Of a stretch of DNA of 18,327 nt, positions 1-7,305 are shown piece by piece. Source of the DNA: Candidatus Methanoplasma reticulitermitis (GTDB lineage Archaea > Thermoplasmatota > Thermoplasmata > Methanomassiliicoccales > Methanomethylophilaceae); assembly GCA_031287135.1 (NCBI GenBank), contig JAITTK010000052.1, positions 1-18,327 on the forward strand, written 5' to 3'. The stretch's first letter is position 1; each line of letters begins with the position of its first letter. Under the pieces are notes generated by a model, which saw only the letters and a list, made by a program, of their open reading frames with translations, ran no database searches and was not told the DNA's origin. Made by a program: the position numbers and the translations under genes.

Positions 1-841
1 AATAGTTGCCGACGGCCTGACCAAAAGATACGAGAATCTTATCGCGGTGGATGACCTGTCGATCTCGGTCAGGAAGGGGGAGATCTTCGGTTTCCTCGGA
101 CCGAACGGCGCCGGTAAGACGACCACCATAAGGATGCTCACGACTATGATGGCGCCTACATCGGGCAAAGTCACGATCGCCGGTTACGACACCATCGCGG
201 ATTATCGGGATGCCAGAAGGAACATCGGGGTCATCCAGCAGCACAACAGCCTGGACAAAGAGATCTCGGTCAGAGAGAACATCGTGCATCATGCTCTCAT
301 GCAGAACATGCCCCGATCTGCGATCGAGGGCAGGGTCCGGGAGCTTTCGGAGATCATGAACCTGGGCGACCGCATGGACACCCTTGTCGAGAAACTGTCG
401 GGAGGATGGAAGAAGAGGGTATCGATAGTGTGCTCGATAGTGCACGACCCTCCGATACTGTTCATGGACGAGCCCACCACGGGACTCGACACCCAATCCC
501 GGAACGCACTTTGGGCATTGATAAGGAAACTTAACCGGAAAGGTGCCACTATATTCCTGACCACGCATTACATCTCGGAAGCCGAGGCGCTGTGCGATAG
601 GATAGGCGTCATAAACAAAGGAAAGATCATCGCCCTCGGCGACAGTGACGAATTGAGGAATATGATCGGAACGGTCGCGGTCGAGCAGCTTAACGACGAC
701 GGCACCAGCATCAGCAGGTACTTCGACAGCAGGGCGGAGGCCAGAGAATACATGCAGGGACTTTCGGAGGACCTCAACGTATCGATAAGAAGAACGAATC
801 TGGAAGATGTCTTCCTGGAACTCACGGGGAGGAAGCTCTGA
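1..841 (+). CDS. ABC transporter ATP-binding protein (5' end cut by window edge)
   Basis: ATPase subunit of an ABC-2-type (DrrA-like) exporter that hydrolyses ATP at the inner face of the membrane to drive its partner permease. The reading frame is open from base 2, encoding a typical opening (VADGLTKRYENLIAVDDL), so the GTG at 47 is internal and only a few codons are probably missing. Visible motifs are Walker A GPNGAGKT (101-124), a Q-loop glutamine, an ABC signature reading LSGGW (395-409) rather than the usual LSGGQ, Walker B ILFMDEPT (455-478) and an H-loop histidine (566-568). The C-terminal ENVFLE-like region (NLEDVFLELTG) is typical of DrrA/daunorubicin-resistance ATPases. It ends with TGA overlapping the permease ATG by one base, so the two are translationally coupled. 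The exported substrate cannot be read from sequence. Confidence 0.93.
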   Translation, partial: IVADGLTKRYENLIAVDDLSISVRKGEIFGFLGPNGAGKTTTIRMLTTMMAPTSGKVTIAGYDTIADYRDARRNIGVIQQHNSLDKEISVRENIVHHALMQNMPRSAIEGRVRELSEIMNLGDRMDTLVEKLSGGWKKRVSIVCSIVHDPPILFMDEPTTGLDTQSRNALWALIRKLNRKGATIFLTTHYISEAEALCDRIGVINKGKIIALGDSDELRNMIGTVAVEQLNDDGTSISRYFDSRAEAREYMQGLSEDLNVSIRRTNLEDVFLELTGRKL

Positions 842-1590
842 TGTACGGAGTGTTCGACGAAACGGTCAGGGTAGCATACGGCGACCTGTGCTTCATGAGA
901 AGGAACGCCGTCAGCGTGATAATCTCCAGCATGGTCGCCCCGATACTGTATCTTGTGGCATTCGGATACGGCATGAGGGTCGGTTCCTCCGAAGGAGGGG
1001 TCGATTACATCGCGTACGTCATACCCGGAATAATGGCCATAACCTCCATGACCGCCGGTTTCGCCTCGACATCCCAGAAGATCCTGATACAGAGACTGTT
1101 TCATTCCAGCTTCGATGAGCTTGTCCTCTGTCCCATGCGCATAAGTTCGATAGTTCTGGGTAAATCCGTGATAGGGATGATCAGAGGGATGATGGGTGCC
1201 ATGATAATGCTCGCGCTCGGATCCGTTCTCACAGACAACATACACCTGTCTCCGCAACTGATACTGTGCGCGCTGTTCTCATGCTTCACATTCGCTATGA
1301 TGGGTGTGATGGCCGGATTGCTGGCAAAATCGACACCGTCGCTGAACATGATATCCAATCTGATCATACTGCCAATGACATTCATGTGCGGCACGCTGTT
1401 TTCAGTGGACCTGCTGCCAGAACCTGCTGCCGCGGTCCTCTGGACATTGCCGTTGACGCATTCGTCGGAACTGCTGAGAGCGACAGCTTTGGAGTGGAGT
1501 TTCCCATGGATATCGCTGGTCGTCATGGGGATCTATGCCGCGCTGTTCTTTGCGATAGACCATCATATCATAAAAAGAGGGAAATACTGA
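841..1590 (+). CDS. ABC-2 type transporter permease
   Basis: Membrane subunit of the exporter encoded with the preceding ATPase. The 249-residue protein has about six hydrophobic segments (roughly residues 24-44, 55-75, 103-130, 138-162, 169-189, 221-239), the usual ABC-2 permease layout, and no signal peptide. A short amphipathic N-terminus precedes the first membrane segment, as in DrrB/NodJ-like permeases. The start ATG shares a base with the ATPase stop (TGATG). It ends only three bases from the stop of the convergent chelatase gene. Substrate unknown; drug, lipid or polysaccharide export are all possible for this family. Confidence 0.9.
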   Translation: MYGVFDETVRVAYGDLCFMRRNAVSVIISSMVAPILYLVAFGYGMRVGSSEGGVDYIAYVIPGIMAITSMTAGFASTSQKILIQRLFHSSFDELVLCPMRISSIVLGKSVIGMIRGMMGAMIMLALGSVLTDNIHLSPQLILCALFSCFTFAMMGVMAGLLAKSTPSLNMISNLIILPMTFMCGTLFSVDLLPEPAAAVLWTLPLTHSSELLRATALEWSFPWISLVVMGIYAALFFAIDHHIIKRGKY

Positions 1591-1593
1591 CGG

Positions 1594-2373
1594 TCAGAAA
1601 TATTCTCCCACCATCGATTCTATTATCTCCCCGACCTCCGGCCTGGTGCCTATGGGTGCGGTGTATGTTACTGACATGGTCCTGCCGCACCGATCAGCCG
1701 ACCCGCGGGACCCGCTGCCGTCCAGGCCGAGTTTTGCCGGGAGATCTTTATCCGTATGTTCCCCGGACGAAACGAAAAGGGGTATCGCCACGATGTGCTC
1801 GATCCCGTCCCTTCCCATCTCCGAAAGTGCATCCTCCACGGCGGGGTCATTGAATTCGTTGAACGCCGCATATACTCTTTTTCCGGCATTACCCACAGCT
1901 TCGGCATTTGACATCACCATGTTCTTGTTCTCACCGCCCTTGGAACCGTGCCCTATCAGGAGCACGGCATTCTTCTTACCGCCGACTTCATGCTCGCCGG
2001 CCATTTTGAGAATCGTATCCGGAAGCATGCGGTGATATCCGAACGCATCCGTAATCCTGACCCTGACCTCCCTGCCGCATATGACGGCCGTGCCTTCGGT
2101 ATCTCCTTTCTGCAGACCGACCCTTCTGGGCACCACATCATTGGCATAATGGCCTCTGGCTATGAACATGGGAACTACTATCACCTCATCGATACCCGCC
2201 GAAACCATGTCCTCTATCACATCCTGAACATACGGTTTGGAATAGCCTTTGAAAGAGTGGTAAACGTTATCGTAACCCCTGTCCCGGAGATATTTCGCAT
2301 GCATCTCGACCGCGGGTTCGTTGGAGCCGGACCTGGAACCGTGTCCTACTATCAGTATGCCTTTGTTCGCCAT
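1594..2373 (-). CDS. cfbA: Tandem CbiX/CfbA-type sirohydrochlorin chelatase
   Basis: Class II chelatase that inserts Co2+ or Ni2+ into sirohydrochlorin, feeding cobamide or, in methanogens, coenzyme F430 synthesis; cytoplasmic. At 259 residues it is about twice the usual archaeal short form and is a head-to-tail duplication. Half one has GHGS (His11) and RGHY (His75); half two has GHGS (His142) and SGEH (His206). Both halves keep the metal-binding histidine pair at the same 64-residue spacing. The start at 2373 (MANKGILIVGHGS) is chosen over an ATG at 2436 because a TATA-like box (2396-2403, minus) is centred 26 nt upstream of 2373, giving a leaderless transcript, while 2436 lies upstream of that box. 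Metal specificity cannot be decided from sequence, so the symbol is tentative. Confidence 0.85.
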   Translation of the reverse strand: MANKGILIVGHGSRSGSNEPAVEMHAKYLRDRGYDNVYHSFKGYSKPYVQDVIEDMVSAGIDEVIVVPMFIARGHYANDVVPRRVGLQKGDTEGTAVICGREVRVRITDAFGYHRMLPDTILKMAGEHEVGGKKNAVLLIGHGSKGGENKNMVMSNAEAVGNAGKRVYAAFNEFNDPAVEDALSEMGRDGIEHIVAIPLFVSSGEHTDKDLPAKLGLDGSGSRGSADRCGRTMSVTYTAPIGTRPEVGEIIESMVGEYF

Positions 2374-2395
2374 ATGCACCGTAATGTGACGGGGA

Positions 2396-2403
2396 TATAA
2401 TTT
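2396..2403 (-). promoter_or_regulatory. TATA box of the chelatase gene
   Basis: On the minus strand this reads AAATTATA. It is centred 26 nt before the ATG at 2373, which predicts a transcript beginning at the start codon. An inverted repeat (2400-2417) overlaps its upstream side. Confidence 0.5.
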
Positions 2404-2417
2404 AGTTATCCCTAAAT
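2400..2417. promoter_or_regulatory. Inverted repeat at the chelatase promoter, possible operator
   Basis: ATTTAG (2400-2405) and CTAAAT (2412-2417) form perfect 6-bp arms around a 6-nt spacer. The repeat overlaps the TATA box and the position where the BRE should lie. AT-rich palindromes occur by chance in such regions, so the regulatory role is an inference. Confidence 0.25.
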
Positions 2418-2508
2418 AAATGTTTGAAAAATGCATTCATTATGTTATCGAAAACGAACGGAATGACATATAGCGGGACAAAAACAGAAGAAACGAATGG
2501 AAAACAGA

Positions 2509-2577
2509 GATCGCGGGATATACTCTGCGATTCCCCGGATCTGTATCGGCATCTGCCGGTCCGGGCAGGGGTCCTGC
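2509..2577 (+). other. Cluster of three hairpins in the intergenic region, possible structured RNA
   Basis: The 298-nt gap between the divergent chelatase and rpa genes holds no convincing gene. Its GC-rich part can fold into three consecutive stems: GATCGC/GCGATT (2509-2514 with 2527-2532), a nested stem CCCGGA/TCCGGG (2534-2539 with 2560-2565) enclosing CGGC-ATCT-GCCG (2547-2558), and GCAGG/CCTGC (2565-2569 with 2573-2577). All of it lies upstream of the rpa TATA box, so it is not the rpa leader predicted from that box. A weak TATA-like string (about 2466-2473) sits upstream. It does not fold as a tRNA, and I recognise no known RNA family. Confidence 0.2.
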
Positions 2578-2611
2578 GGGATTCGGGATACTCGGACACC
2601 CCATCTAACAT

Positions 2612-2619
2612 CTTTTATA
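2612..2619 (+). promoter_or_regulatory. TATA box of rpa
   Basis: The string CTTTTATA(T) is the only good TATA box before rpa. It predicts transcription starting near 2641, leaving a leader of about 30 nt that contains a GAGGT ribosome-binding site (2660-2664) seven nt before the ATG. Unlike many genes here, rpa is therefore leadered. Confidence 0.55.
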
Positions 2620-2671
2620 TCACACAACTAGTACCGAAATTACCTCGTGGAAAAACGAAGAGGTCGATACA

Positions 2672-3997
2672 ATGAATGATGAAGAACTGCGTGTCCACTT
2701 TGAAGAACTTAAGAAAGAACTGGACGGAAAAATCGATGACGAACAGCTCATGAAAGAGCTGAACACATACCTGAACGAGTACCGTGTGACTGCAGAGGCG
2801 GCCAAAAGGGGGATCAAGAGGAAATACGGGGCTGACGGCTCCTCCTCCTTCATGACCGCGGACACGATCTCCAAGAAGATCGAGGAACTCAAAGGCACGG
2901 AGATGAATGTCGACATAACGGCAAAAGCGGTATACGTCGACAGAAAACAAATAACGGTCAGAGGGACCCCCAAGACTATAGTCTCCGGCATTCTGGGGGA
3001 CGAAACGGGAACGGCTCCCTTCACGATCTGGGAAGGGGAGAACGTTAACCTGGAGAAGGGAAGGGTGTATCTCTTCAAGAACGCATATACCAAACTGTGG
3101 AACGACCGCGTGCAGATAAATCTGGGTTCCCGCGGCAAAGTGGAGATGGCGGAGGGAGTCCGTGTCGATGTCCCCGAGCGCACTGTGGCCATGGAATCCA
3201 CGGAGATCAAGATAGGCGACATAAAGGAAGGGTCGGGGAACGTTACGGTCACCGGCCGCATAATATCCGTGGAAGAGAGGAATATAACAGTCAAAGGCGA
3301 GCCAAAAATCGTGTACTCCGGGATAATGGCGGACGATTCAGGTAAGATACAGTTCTCCGCATGGAACGATTACGGTCTGAAAGAAGGAGAGACGGTCTGT
3401 GTCAAAAACGCCTACATCCGGGCATGGAGGGGCATACCTCAGCTCAATCTGGGAGACAAGTGCGAGGTTAACAGGGTCGATGATTCATTCGGAGAGATCA
3501 CACTCTCCGCTTCGAAGAAAACGATCGCCGACATCATATCGATAGGCGGAGGCCTCGACCTCTCGGTCACGGGGACTATCGTGGATCTGAGGGCGGGGAG
3601 CGGCCTCATATGGAGATGCCCGGAGTGCAACCGGTCCGTGCTCAACGGCGAATGCACGACGCACGGCAAGGTCGAACCGATAGCTGACCTGAGAATGAAA
3701 CTCATACTCGATGACGGCACGGGGGCCATAAGTGCCATGGTCAACCGTCAGGACACGGAGAGACTCACGGGGGTCACTCTTGAGGCTGCGGAAGGTCTGG
3801 CTAAAGCGAGAGGGGACTCGGAGATGGTCGCAAAGGAGATCGCCGGCATAATGATGATGAAAATGGTCACTTTCACCGGCAATGTCCTGAGCGACGACTT
3901 CGGCCCGATGATGATAGTCAGCAAAGCCGTTATAGAGGACATCGATGTGACGGCGGAGGCCGAGAAACTATACAACGAAGTGGAGGCGGCCCTATGA
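2672..3997 (+). CDS. rpa: Replication protein A, single-stranded DNA-binding (RPA41-like)
   Basis: Archaeal RPA coats single-stranded DNA during replication, repair and recombination. The 441-residue protein has a charged helical N-terminus (1-65), then three OB-folds at about 73-160, 180-262 and 285-430. OB1 and OB2 are clearly duplicates: ITVRGTPK...SGILGDETG (from residue 94) against ITVKGEPK...SGIMADDSG (from 205), with matching tryptophans at 120 and 221. OB3 contains the C-x2-C-x8-C-x2-H zinc finger of euryarchaeal RPA41 (Cys316, Cys319, Cys328, His331). Translation starts at the ATG at 2672, served by GAGGT seven nt upstream. The last codons overlap the partner gene (ATGA), so the two are co-translated. 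Confidence 0.93.
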   Translation: MNDEELRVHFEELKKELDGKIDDEQLMKELNTYLNEYRVTAEAAKRGIKRKYGADGSSSFMTADTISKKIEELKGTEMNVDITAKAVYVDRKQITVRGTPKTIVSGILGDETGTAPFTIWEGENVNLEKGRVYLFKNAYTKLWNDRVQINLGSRGKVEMAEGVRVDVPERTVAMESTEIKIGDIKEGSGNVTVTGRIISVEERNITVKGEPKIVYSGIMADDSGKIQFSAWNDYGLKEGETVCVKNAYIRAWRGIPQLNLGDKCEVNRVDDSFGEITLSASKKTIADIISIGGGLDLSVTGTIVDLRAGSGLIWRCPECNRSVLNGECTTHGKVEPIADLRMKLILDDGTGAISAMVNRQDTERLTGVTLEAAEGLAKARGDSEMVAKEIAGIMMMKMVTFTGNVLSDDFGPMMIVSKAVIEDIDVTAEAEKLYNEVEAAL

Positions 3998-4896
3998 ATG
4001 CGAGGGAGACCGCCTGGAGGCTATTCTCATCGGAGTTGAATTCCGCTACGTATGAGATCAAAGGAAGCGATGAGAAGTCGCCTTCCTACGTGGTCACAAG
4101 GCTGGGTTTGATGGTTAACAGGGTCCTGGTGGCCGGAGTGCTCACGGAGAAAGAGAACGTGGCGACCGATGACGAACCGATGTGGAGAGGCAGGATACAG
4201 GACCTGGCTACAGGCAACTTCTTCATTAACATCGGAAAGTACCAGCCAGAAGCGTCCGCGGCGATGGCCGACATCGAGGCTCCGGCATTCGTCGCAGTCA
4301 TCGGTAAGGTAAGGACATACACCACCGACGATGACAGGGTGTTTGTATCGATAAGACCGGAACGTATAGTCAAGATAGACGAAGAGACCAGAGCACAATG
4401 GATTCTGGATGCCGCCAAGTCCACCTGGAAGAGACTCAATGCCATGAAGAAGGCGACGTCCGTCGAGGGGCTCTCGGAGAAGGCCCTCATCGGCAAAGGA
4501 TTCAGCGAGAGGGATGCCAAAGGCATAATGGCCGCCATAGACAATTATGACCCTCCCAATTCCACGACTTATTTGAAATCCATACAGACCGCGCTCAGGA
4601 CCATACTCCCAGACAAGAACATAGATCTGGGTCTTCCGGAGGACATGTCCGATGTACCGGACGAGATCGACATAGAGCCCGGGTCCTCCGGAAGCACCAA
4701 CGCCGAAATAGAGGACCTGATCCTGTCCTTCCTCGAAGAACTGGACACCGACGGGAAGGGGGCTCCCCGGGATGAGCTCGAAAGGAGGGCGGAGTCCGAG
4801 GGGATATCCAGCATGGAGCTTGAAGAGGTCTCCAACGCACTCATGGATAAGGGATTGGTGTACGAGCCGAACCTGAGATACCTGAAACGTATCTGA
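3994..4896 (+). CDS. RPA-associated protein (RPA32-like, COG3390 type)
   Basis: Partner of archaeal RPA, encoded immediately after it in many euryarchaea and expected to bind RPA in the single-stranded-DNA complex. The 300-residue protein has an OB-fold-like N-terminal region (about 30-135, with a GKVRTYT strand and RPERI), a helical middle (about 140-200), an acidic low-complexity linker (about 205-235), and a C-terminal winged-helix-like domain (about 236-300), the architecture of eukaryotic RPA32. The ATG at 3994 overlaps the rpa stop by four bases (ATGA). No third gene (the RPA-associated phosphoesterase of some lineages) follows; a hairpin does. Confidence 0.85.
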   Translation: MNARETAWRLFSSELNSATYEIKGSDEKSPSYVVTRLGLMVNRVLVAGVLTEKENVATDDEPMWRGRIQDLATGNFFINIGKYQPEASAAMADIEAPAFVAVIGKVRTYTTDDDRVFVSIRPERIVKIDEETRAQWILDAAKSTWKRLNAMKKATSVEGLSEKALIGKGFSERDAKGIMAAIDNYDPPNSTTYLKSIQTALRTILPDKNIDLGLPEDMSDVPDEIDIEPGSSGSTNAEIEDLILSFLEELDTDGKGAPRDELERRAESEGISSMELEEVSNALMDKGLVYEPNLRYLKRI

Positions 4897-4903
4897 ACAA
4901 ACT

Positions 4904-4926
4904 GCGCACGGGCCGGACCCGTGCGC
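4904..4926. terminator. Hairpin between convergent rpa and MEMO operons, probable terminator
   Basis: A perfect 9-bp stem (GCGCACGGG at 4904-4912, CCCGTGCGC at 4918-4926) with a CCGGA loop begins eight nt after the stop of the RPA partner gene. It is followed by CCCTTTAA on the plus strand. It lacks a long T-run, so it may instead stabilise the mRNA end; it could serve either strand. Confidence 0.5.
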
Positions 4927-4976
4927 CCCTTTAACGGATGGGCAAACGGTTTAGATCCTCGGAGGGCCTTTGTCCT

Positions 4977-5792
4977 TTATCTGTACATCACCGCGGAACC
5001 GTAGCCCACGACCGAGCCGATATCGTATTCCAACGAATCCCAGGAGTCGGAATATCTCAGTATTTCGATCCTCGATGCTCCCGATGCGAGCATAGCGACG
5101 GCCGTGGGGCCGTATCCGCAGACCGATATCCTGTTCTCGCGGATGGCCGAGTACATACCGCCCACGTCATTCATCCTTATTCTGTCGAGCACGATCCCGT
5201 TCAGTCTTTCGGCATCCCGTTTCGGTATGTAGTGGGCCATGTCGCTTGATGCCATAATCACGACATCTCTCCCGATGCATGCCTTCTTAACTGCGGCGGC
5301 AAGCTCCTCTGCGGCCCCCATGCTCTGATCCCCCATTATTATCGGCACTATCTTAGGATCGTCATCGATGAATTGTATAAACGGCAACTGTACCTCGATC
5401 GAATGTTCGAACCTGTGGGCCCCGCATTCATCCGGTATCATTTCCCTGAGATCGGATACTATGCCCTCATGTATCGGACACGGTCCGAGGGGTGTGAGGA
5501 AATCAGAGCTGCAGGTCACGGCCCTGTATGGGACCCCGTGATGGTCGGGCCCTATGATCACGTACGCTTCGGGGAGCCCGTCCTCGGCTATTCTCCTGTA
5601 AACGTGGGCGGCGTTCATTCCGGATGCCGCGTAACCCGCATGGGGGACGATCGCCCCGGATATCGCTCTCGTATCCCCTTTGTATTCCGGGAGGCCCGGA
5701 CCCAACTCATGAAGAAAACAGCTTTCGACGGCTGCGAGCAGGACATCCTTTTCCGCAGGGTAGAAACGGCCGGCTACAGCGGGATATCTCAT
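4977..5792 (-). CDS. MEMO1 family protein
   Basis: MEMO homologues are cytosolic proteins with a non-haem dioxygenase-like fold; the archaeal biochemical role is not settled. The 271-residue protein is full length and starts with the family hallmark MRYPAVAGRFYP. Residues matching the metal site of human MEMO1 are His51 (VPHAGY), His84 or His85 (GPDHHG), His187 (SDMAHY) and Cys225 (VCGYGP). EHSIEVQLPF (from 129) is another family signature. It lies 42 nt downstream of rpsB on the same strand; rpsB-MEMO linkage is widespread in archaea, which supports one rpoK-rpsB-MEMO transcript. The ribosome-binding site before its ATG is weak. Confidence 0.9.
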   Translation of the reverse strand: MRYPAVAGRFYPAEKDVLLAAVESCFLHELGPGLPEYKGDTRAISGAIVPHAGYAASGMNAAHVYRRIAEDGLPEAYVIIGPDHHGVPYRAVTCSSDFLTPLGPCPIHEGIVSDLREMIPDECGAHRFEHSIEVQLPFIQFIDDDPKIVPIIMGDQSMGAAEELAAAVKKACIGRDVVIMASSDMAHYIPKRDAERLNGIVLDRIRMNDVGGMYSAIRENRISVCGYGPTAVAMLASGASRIEILRYSDSWDSLEYDIGSVVGYGSAVMYR

Positions 5793-5834
5793 GAAGCGGA
5801 ATGTGAGTAAAAGAGTAAAACGTTTGCCCGGATT

Positions 5835-6458
5835 TCAAAGCTTGGCTTCGAAATCCTCTATCTCCACCTGGAAATCCGCCGGATCCTTGAGGTCGCCCCT
5901 TGCGAGAAGAACCTCTCTCGTGAGAATCCAATAGATGCAGGCGAGCGCCCTCCTTCCTTTGTTGTTGGTAGGCACCACGAGATCCACATTCCTGGTCTCA
6001 TTGTTGGCATCACAGAGCGCGATTATCGGTATTCCGAGATTCAAAGCCTCATTGAGCGCCTGTTTGTCGGCGGCAGGGTCGGTGACCATCAGAATCTCGG
6101 GCTCTATGAACCCCGCATTCGACGGGTTCGTGAGCGTGCCCGGAACGAAACGCCCCGCGAACGCGGGCGCGCCTATGGCTTTGGAGAACTCTCTTGCCGG
6201 CCTCTGGCCGTACTGTCTGGCGGATACCACGAGGATCCTTTTCGGGTCGTACTTTGCAAGGAAATTGGCGGTTGCCCTTATCCTGTCGTCTGTTTTCTTG
6301 ACGTCCAGGACGTAAAGCCCGTCCTGTCTGACCTTGTATATGAAGTCCTTCATGTCTGCGCTTTTCTGCTGAGTACCTATGTGCACACCGGATGTAAGGT
6401 ACAGGTCCTCGGCGACCAGCAGACCGTTGTTCGCGGTCACGTTCTCCTCTTCGCTCAT
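5835..6458 (-). CDS. rpsB: 30S ribosomal protein uS2
   Basis: Small-subunit ribosomal protein. The 207-residue protein has the archaeal/eukaryotic uS2 pattern: the LTSGVHIGTQ entry near residue 20, a GRFVPGTLTNP segment (about 103-113), PEILMVTDP and the conserved DLVVPTNNKGRRALA stretch. The acidic N-terminal extension is short, and it lacks the coiled-coil insert of bacterial S2. The ATG at 6458 has GAGGA six nt upstream, placed in the 12-nt gap after the rpoK stop. It is cotranscribed with rpoK; the enolase gene found between them in many euryarchaea is absent here. Confidence 0.96.
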   Translation of the reverse strand: MSEEENVTANNGLLVAEDLYLTSGVHIGTQQKSADMKDFIYKVRQDGLYVLDVKKTDDRIRATANFLAKYDPKRILVVSARQYGQRPAREFSKAIGAPAFAGRFVPGTLTNPSNAGFIEPEILMVTDPAADKQALNEALNLGIPIIALCDANNETRNVDLVVPTNNKGRRALACIYWILTREVLLARGDLKDPADFQVEIEDFEAKL

Positions 6459-6470
6459 TCTGATTCCTCG

Positions 6471-6641
6471 TTAATTCCTGACGACTGTGATCGGTATGAG
6501 ATTCTTCTCATACTCAAGCATGGCGATGTCTATGGGATCCAGCATGTCTTCCGGATAGTCAATGAGGACCGGAGCACCGTACGAGATCTGAAGCGCCCTT
6601 GCGCCTACGATCCTTGCCTTCTCAAACCTAGTGTACATCAT
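6471..6641 (-). CDS. rpoK: DNA-directed RNA polymerase subunit K (RpoK, omega/RPB6 homologue)
   Basis: Small assembly subunit of archaeal RNA polymerase, homologous to eukaryotic RPB6 and bacterial omega. The core YTRFEKARIVGARALQISYG, with GAPVLI and the acidic PEDMLDPIDIA, is diagnostic. An ATG at 6665 would give 64 residues. I prefer 6641 (56 residues, MMYTRFEK) or the adjacent ATG at 6638, because the TATA box (6681-6688) predicts a start of transcription near 6659, downstream of 6665. A GGTGG at 6647-6651 also sits five to eight nt before these ATGs. This is the first gene of the operon. Confidence 0.92.
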   Translation of the reverse strand: MMYTRFEKARIVGARALQISYGAPVLIDYPEDMLDPIDIAMLEYEKNLIPITVVRN

Positions 6642-6680
6642 ATGATCCACCATACAGGATGGCATGGTATTATGATACCC

Positions 6681-6688
6681 ATTATAAA
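6681..6688 (-). promoter_or_regulatory. TATA box of the rpoK-rpsB-MEMO operon
   Basis: The minus strand reads TTTATAAT. It predicts transcription start near 6659, which decides against the most upstream rpoK ATG (6665). CCCATTAT occurs here and again 33 bp away (6678-6685 and 6711-6718). Confidence 0.5.
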
Positions 6689-6765
6689 CCTTTCGTGAAT
6701 AATCATCCGTCCCATTATTTTTATCTGTTAGTATAAAAACATATAACGCGCGCGAGACAGCAACG

Positions 6766-6773
6766 TATTTTTA
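6766..6773 (+). promoter_or_regulatory. TATA box of the DUF2240 gene
   Basis: TATTTTTA is centred about 26 nt before the ATG at 6796 and predicts a leaderless mRNA. A second AT-rich string, TATAAAAACATATAA (6732-6746), lies further upstream and could be an alternative promoter. Confidence 0.4.
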
Positions 6774-6795
6774 CGGCATTGCGGATTGACATGCC

Positions 6796-7305
6796 ATGTC
6801 CGACGAGCTGACAGTCTGCTTGGCCGCCCTGTTCCTGAACAAAGGCAGGGACGTTCTTACGGCGAAGGAGTTCGCCATGTATGTCTCCCTCGACCTGCGG
6901 TGGATGCAGGTCAGGGATGCGAACATGCTCATGGATACTTCTGTCGCAGCGGGACTGCTGTCTAGGAACGGGGAATATCTTAGACCGCTGATCGACATAG
7001 CCTCAGTGGAAGTGCCGGTGGCATACAGGCCTTCGGAGCATCTCATCGGGAACATAAGAGAGGCAGCTTCGAAAAAATCCGTCGGCACCAAGGTCGAGAA
7101 CGGATCGGAAGACATCCTGCCGAGGCTTATTCAGGAAGCCATAAGGATCGGGATGGAAAAAGGGGCGTTTATCTCGGAATGCAACAAGATCTGCAAAAGG
7201 ATGAACATAGATATGGAAGTGGCGGCGATAATGATATTGAAAGGAAAGGGCACGGACCCGGCTCCGTTCATGGACGGTGTCCGCGCATCGGTTCTCAGCA
7301 GATGA
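6796..7305 (+). CDS. DUF2240 family protein (conserved archaeal, function unknown)
   Basis: A 169-residue soluble archaeal protein that I assign to DUF2240 from its pattern: the N-terminal EFAMYVSLDLRWM (from about residue 26) followed by MLMDTSVAAGLL resembles a winged-helix-like unit seen at the start of this family. The middle (70-100) is Lys/Ser-rich and probably flexible. The C-terminal half (about 105-155) is helical and charged. No catalytic motif is visible. No ribosome-binding site precedes the ATG; a TATA box 26 nt upstream indicates leaderless translation. It is divergent from rpoK and its TGA directly abuts the MBF1 stop. A DNA- or RNA-associated role is only a guess from fold and neighbours. 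Confidence 0.75.
   Translation: MSDELTVCLAALFLNKGRDVLTAKEFAMYVSLDLRWMQVRDANMLMDTSVAAGLLSRNGEYLRPLIDIASVEVPVAYRPSEHLIGNIREAASKKSVGTKVENGSEDILPRLIQEAIRIGMEKGAFISECNKICKRMNIDMEVAAIMILKGKGTDPAPFMDGVRASVLSR

Noticed and set aside
2402..2611. 69- and 83-codon open frames in the cfbA-rpa intergenic region, on both strands
   Set aside because: They have no ribosome-binding site or TATA box in register, overlap the promoters of cfbA and rpa, and their composition does not resemble neighbouring genes. The hairpin-RNA reading of this region is more plausible, though still weak.
2673..2765. C/D-box-like ATGATGA at the rpa start with CTGA downstream
   Set aside because: The spacing (about 85 nt) is too long for an archaeal C/D guide RNA and both elements lie within conserved coding sequence.
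5373..5390. A MYKRQ peptide resembling the translated sequencing-adapter artefact
   Set aside because: The underlying bases do not match the adapter; the stretch is antisense to an uninterrupted MEMO gene, so this is coincidence.
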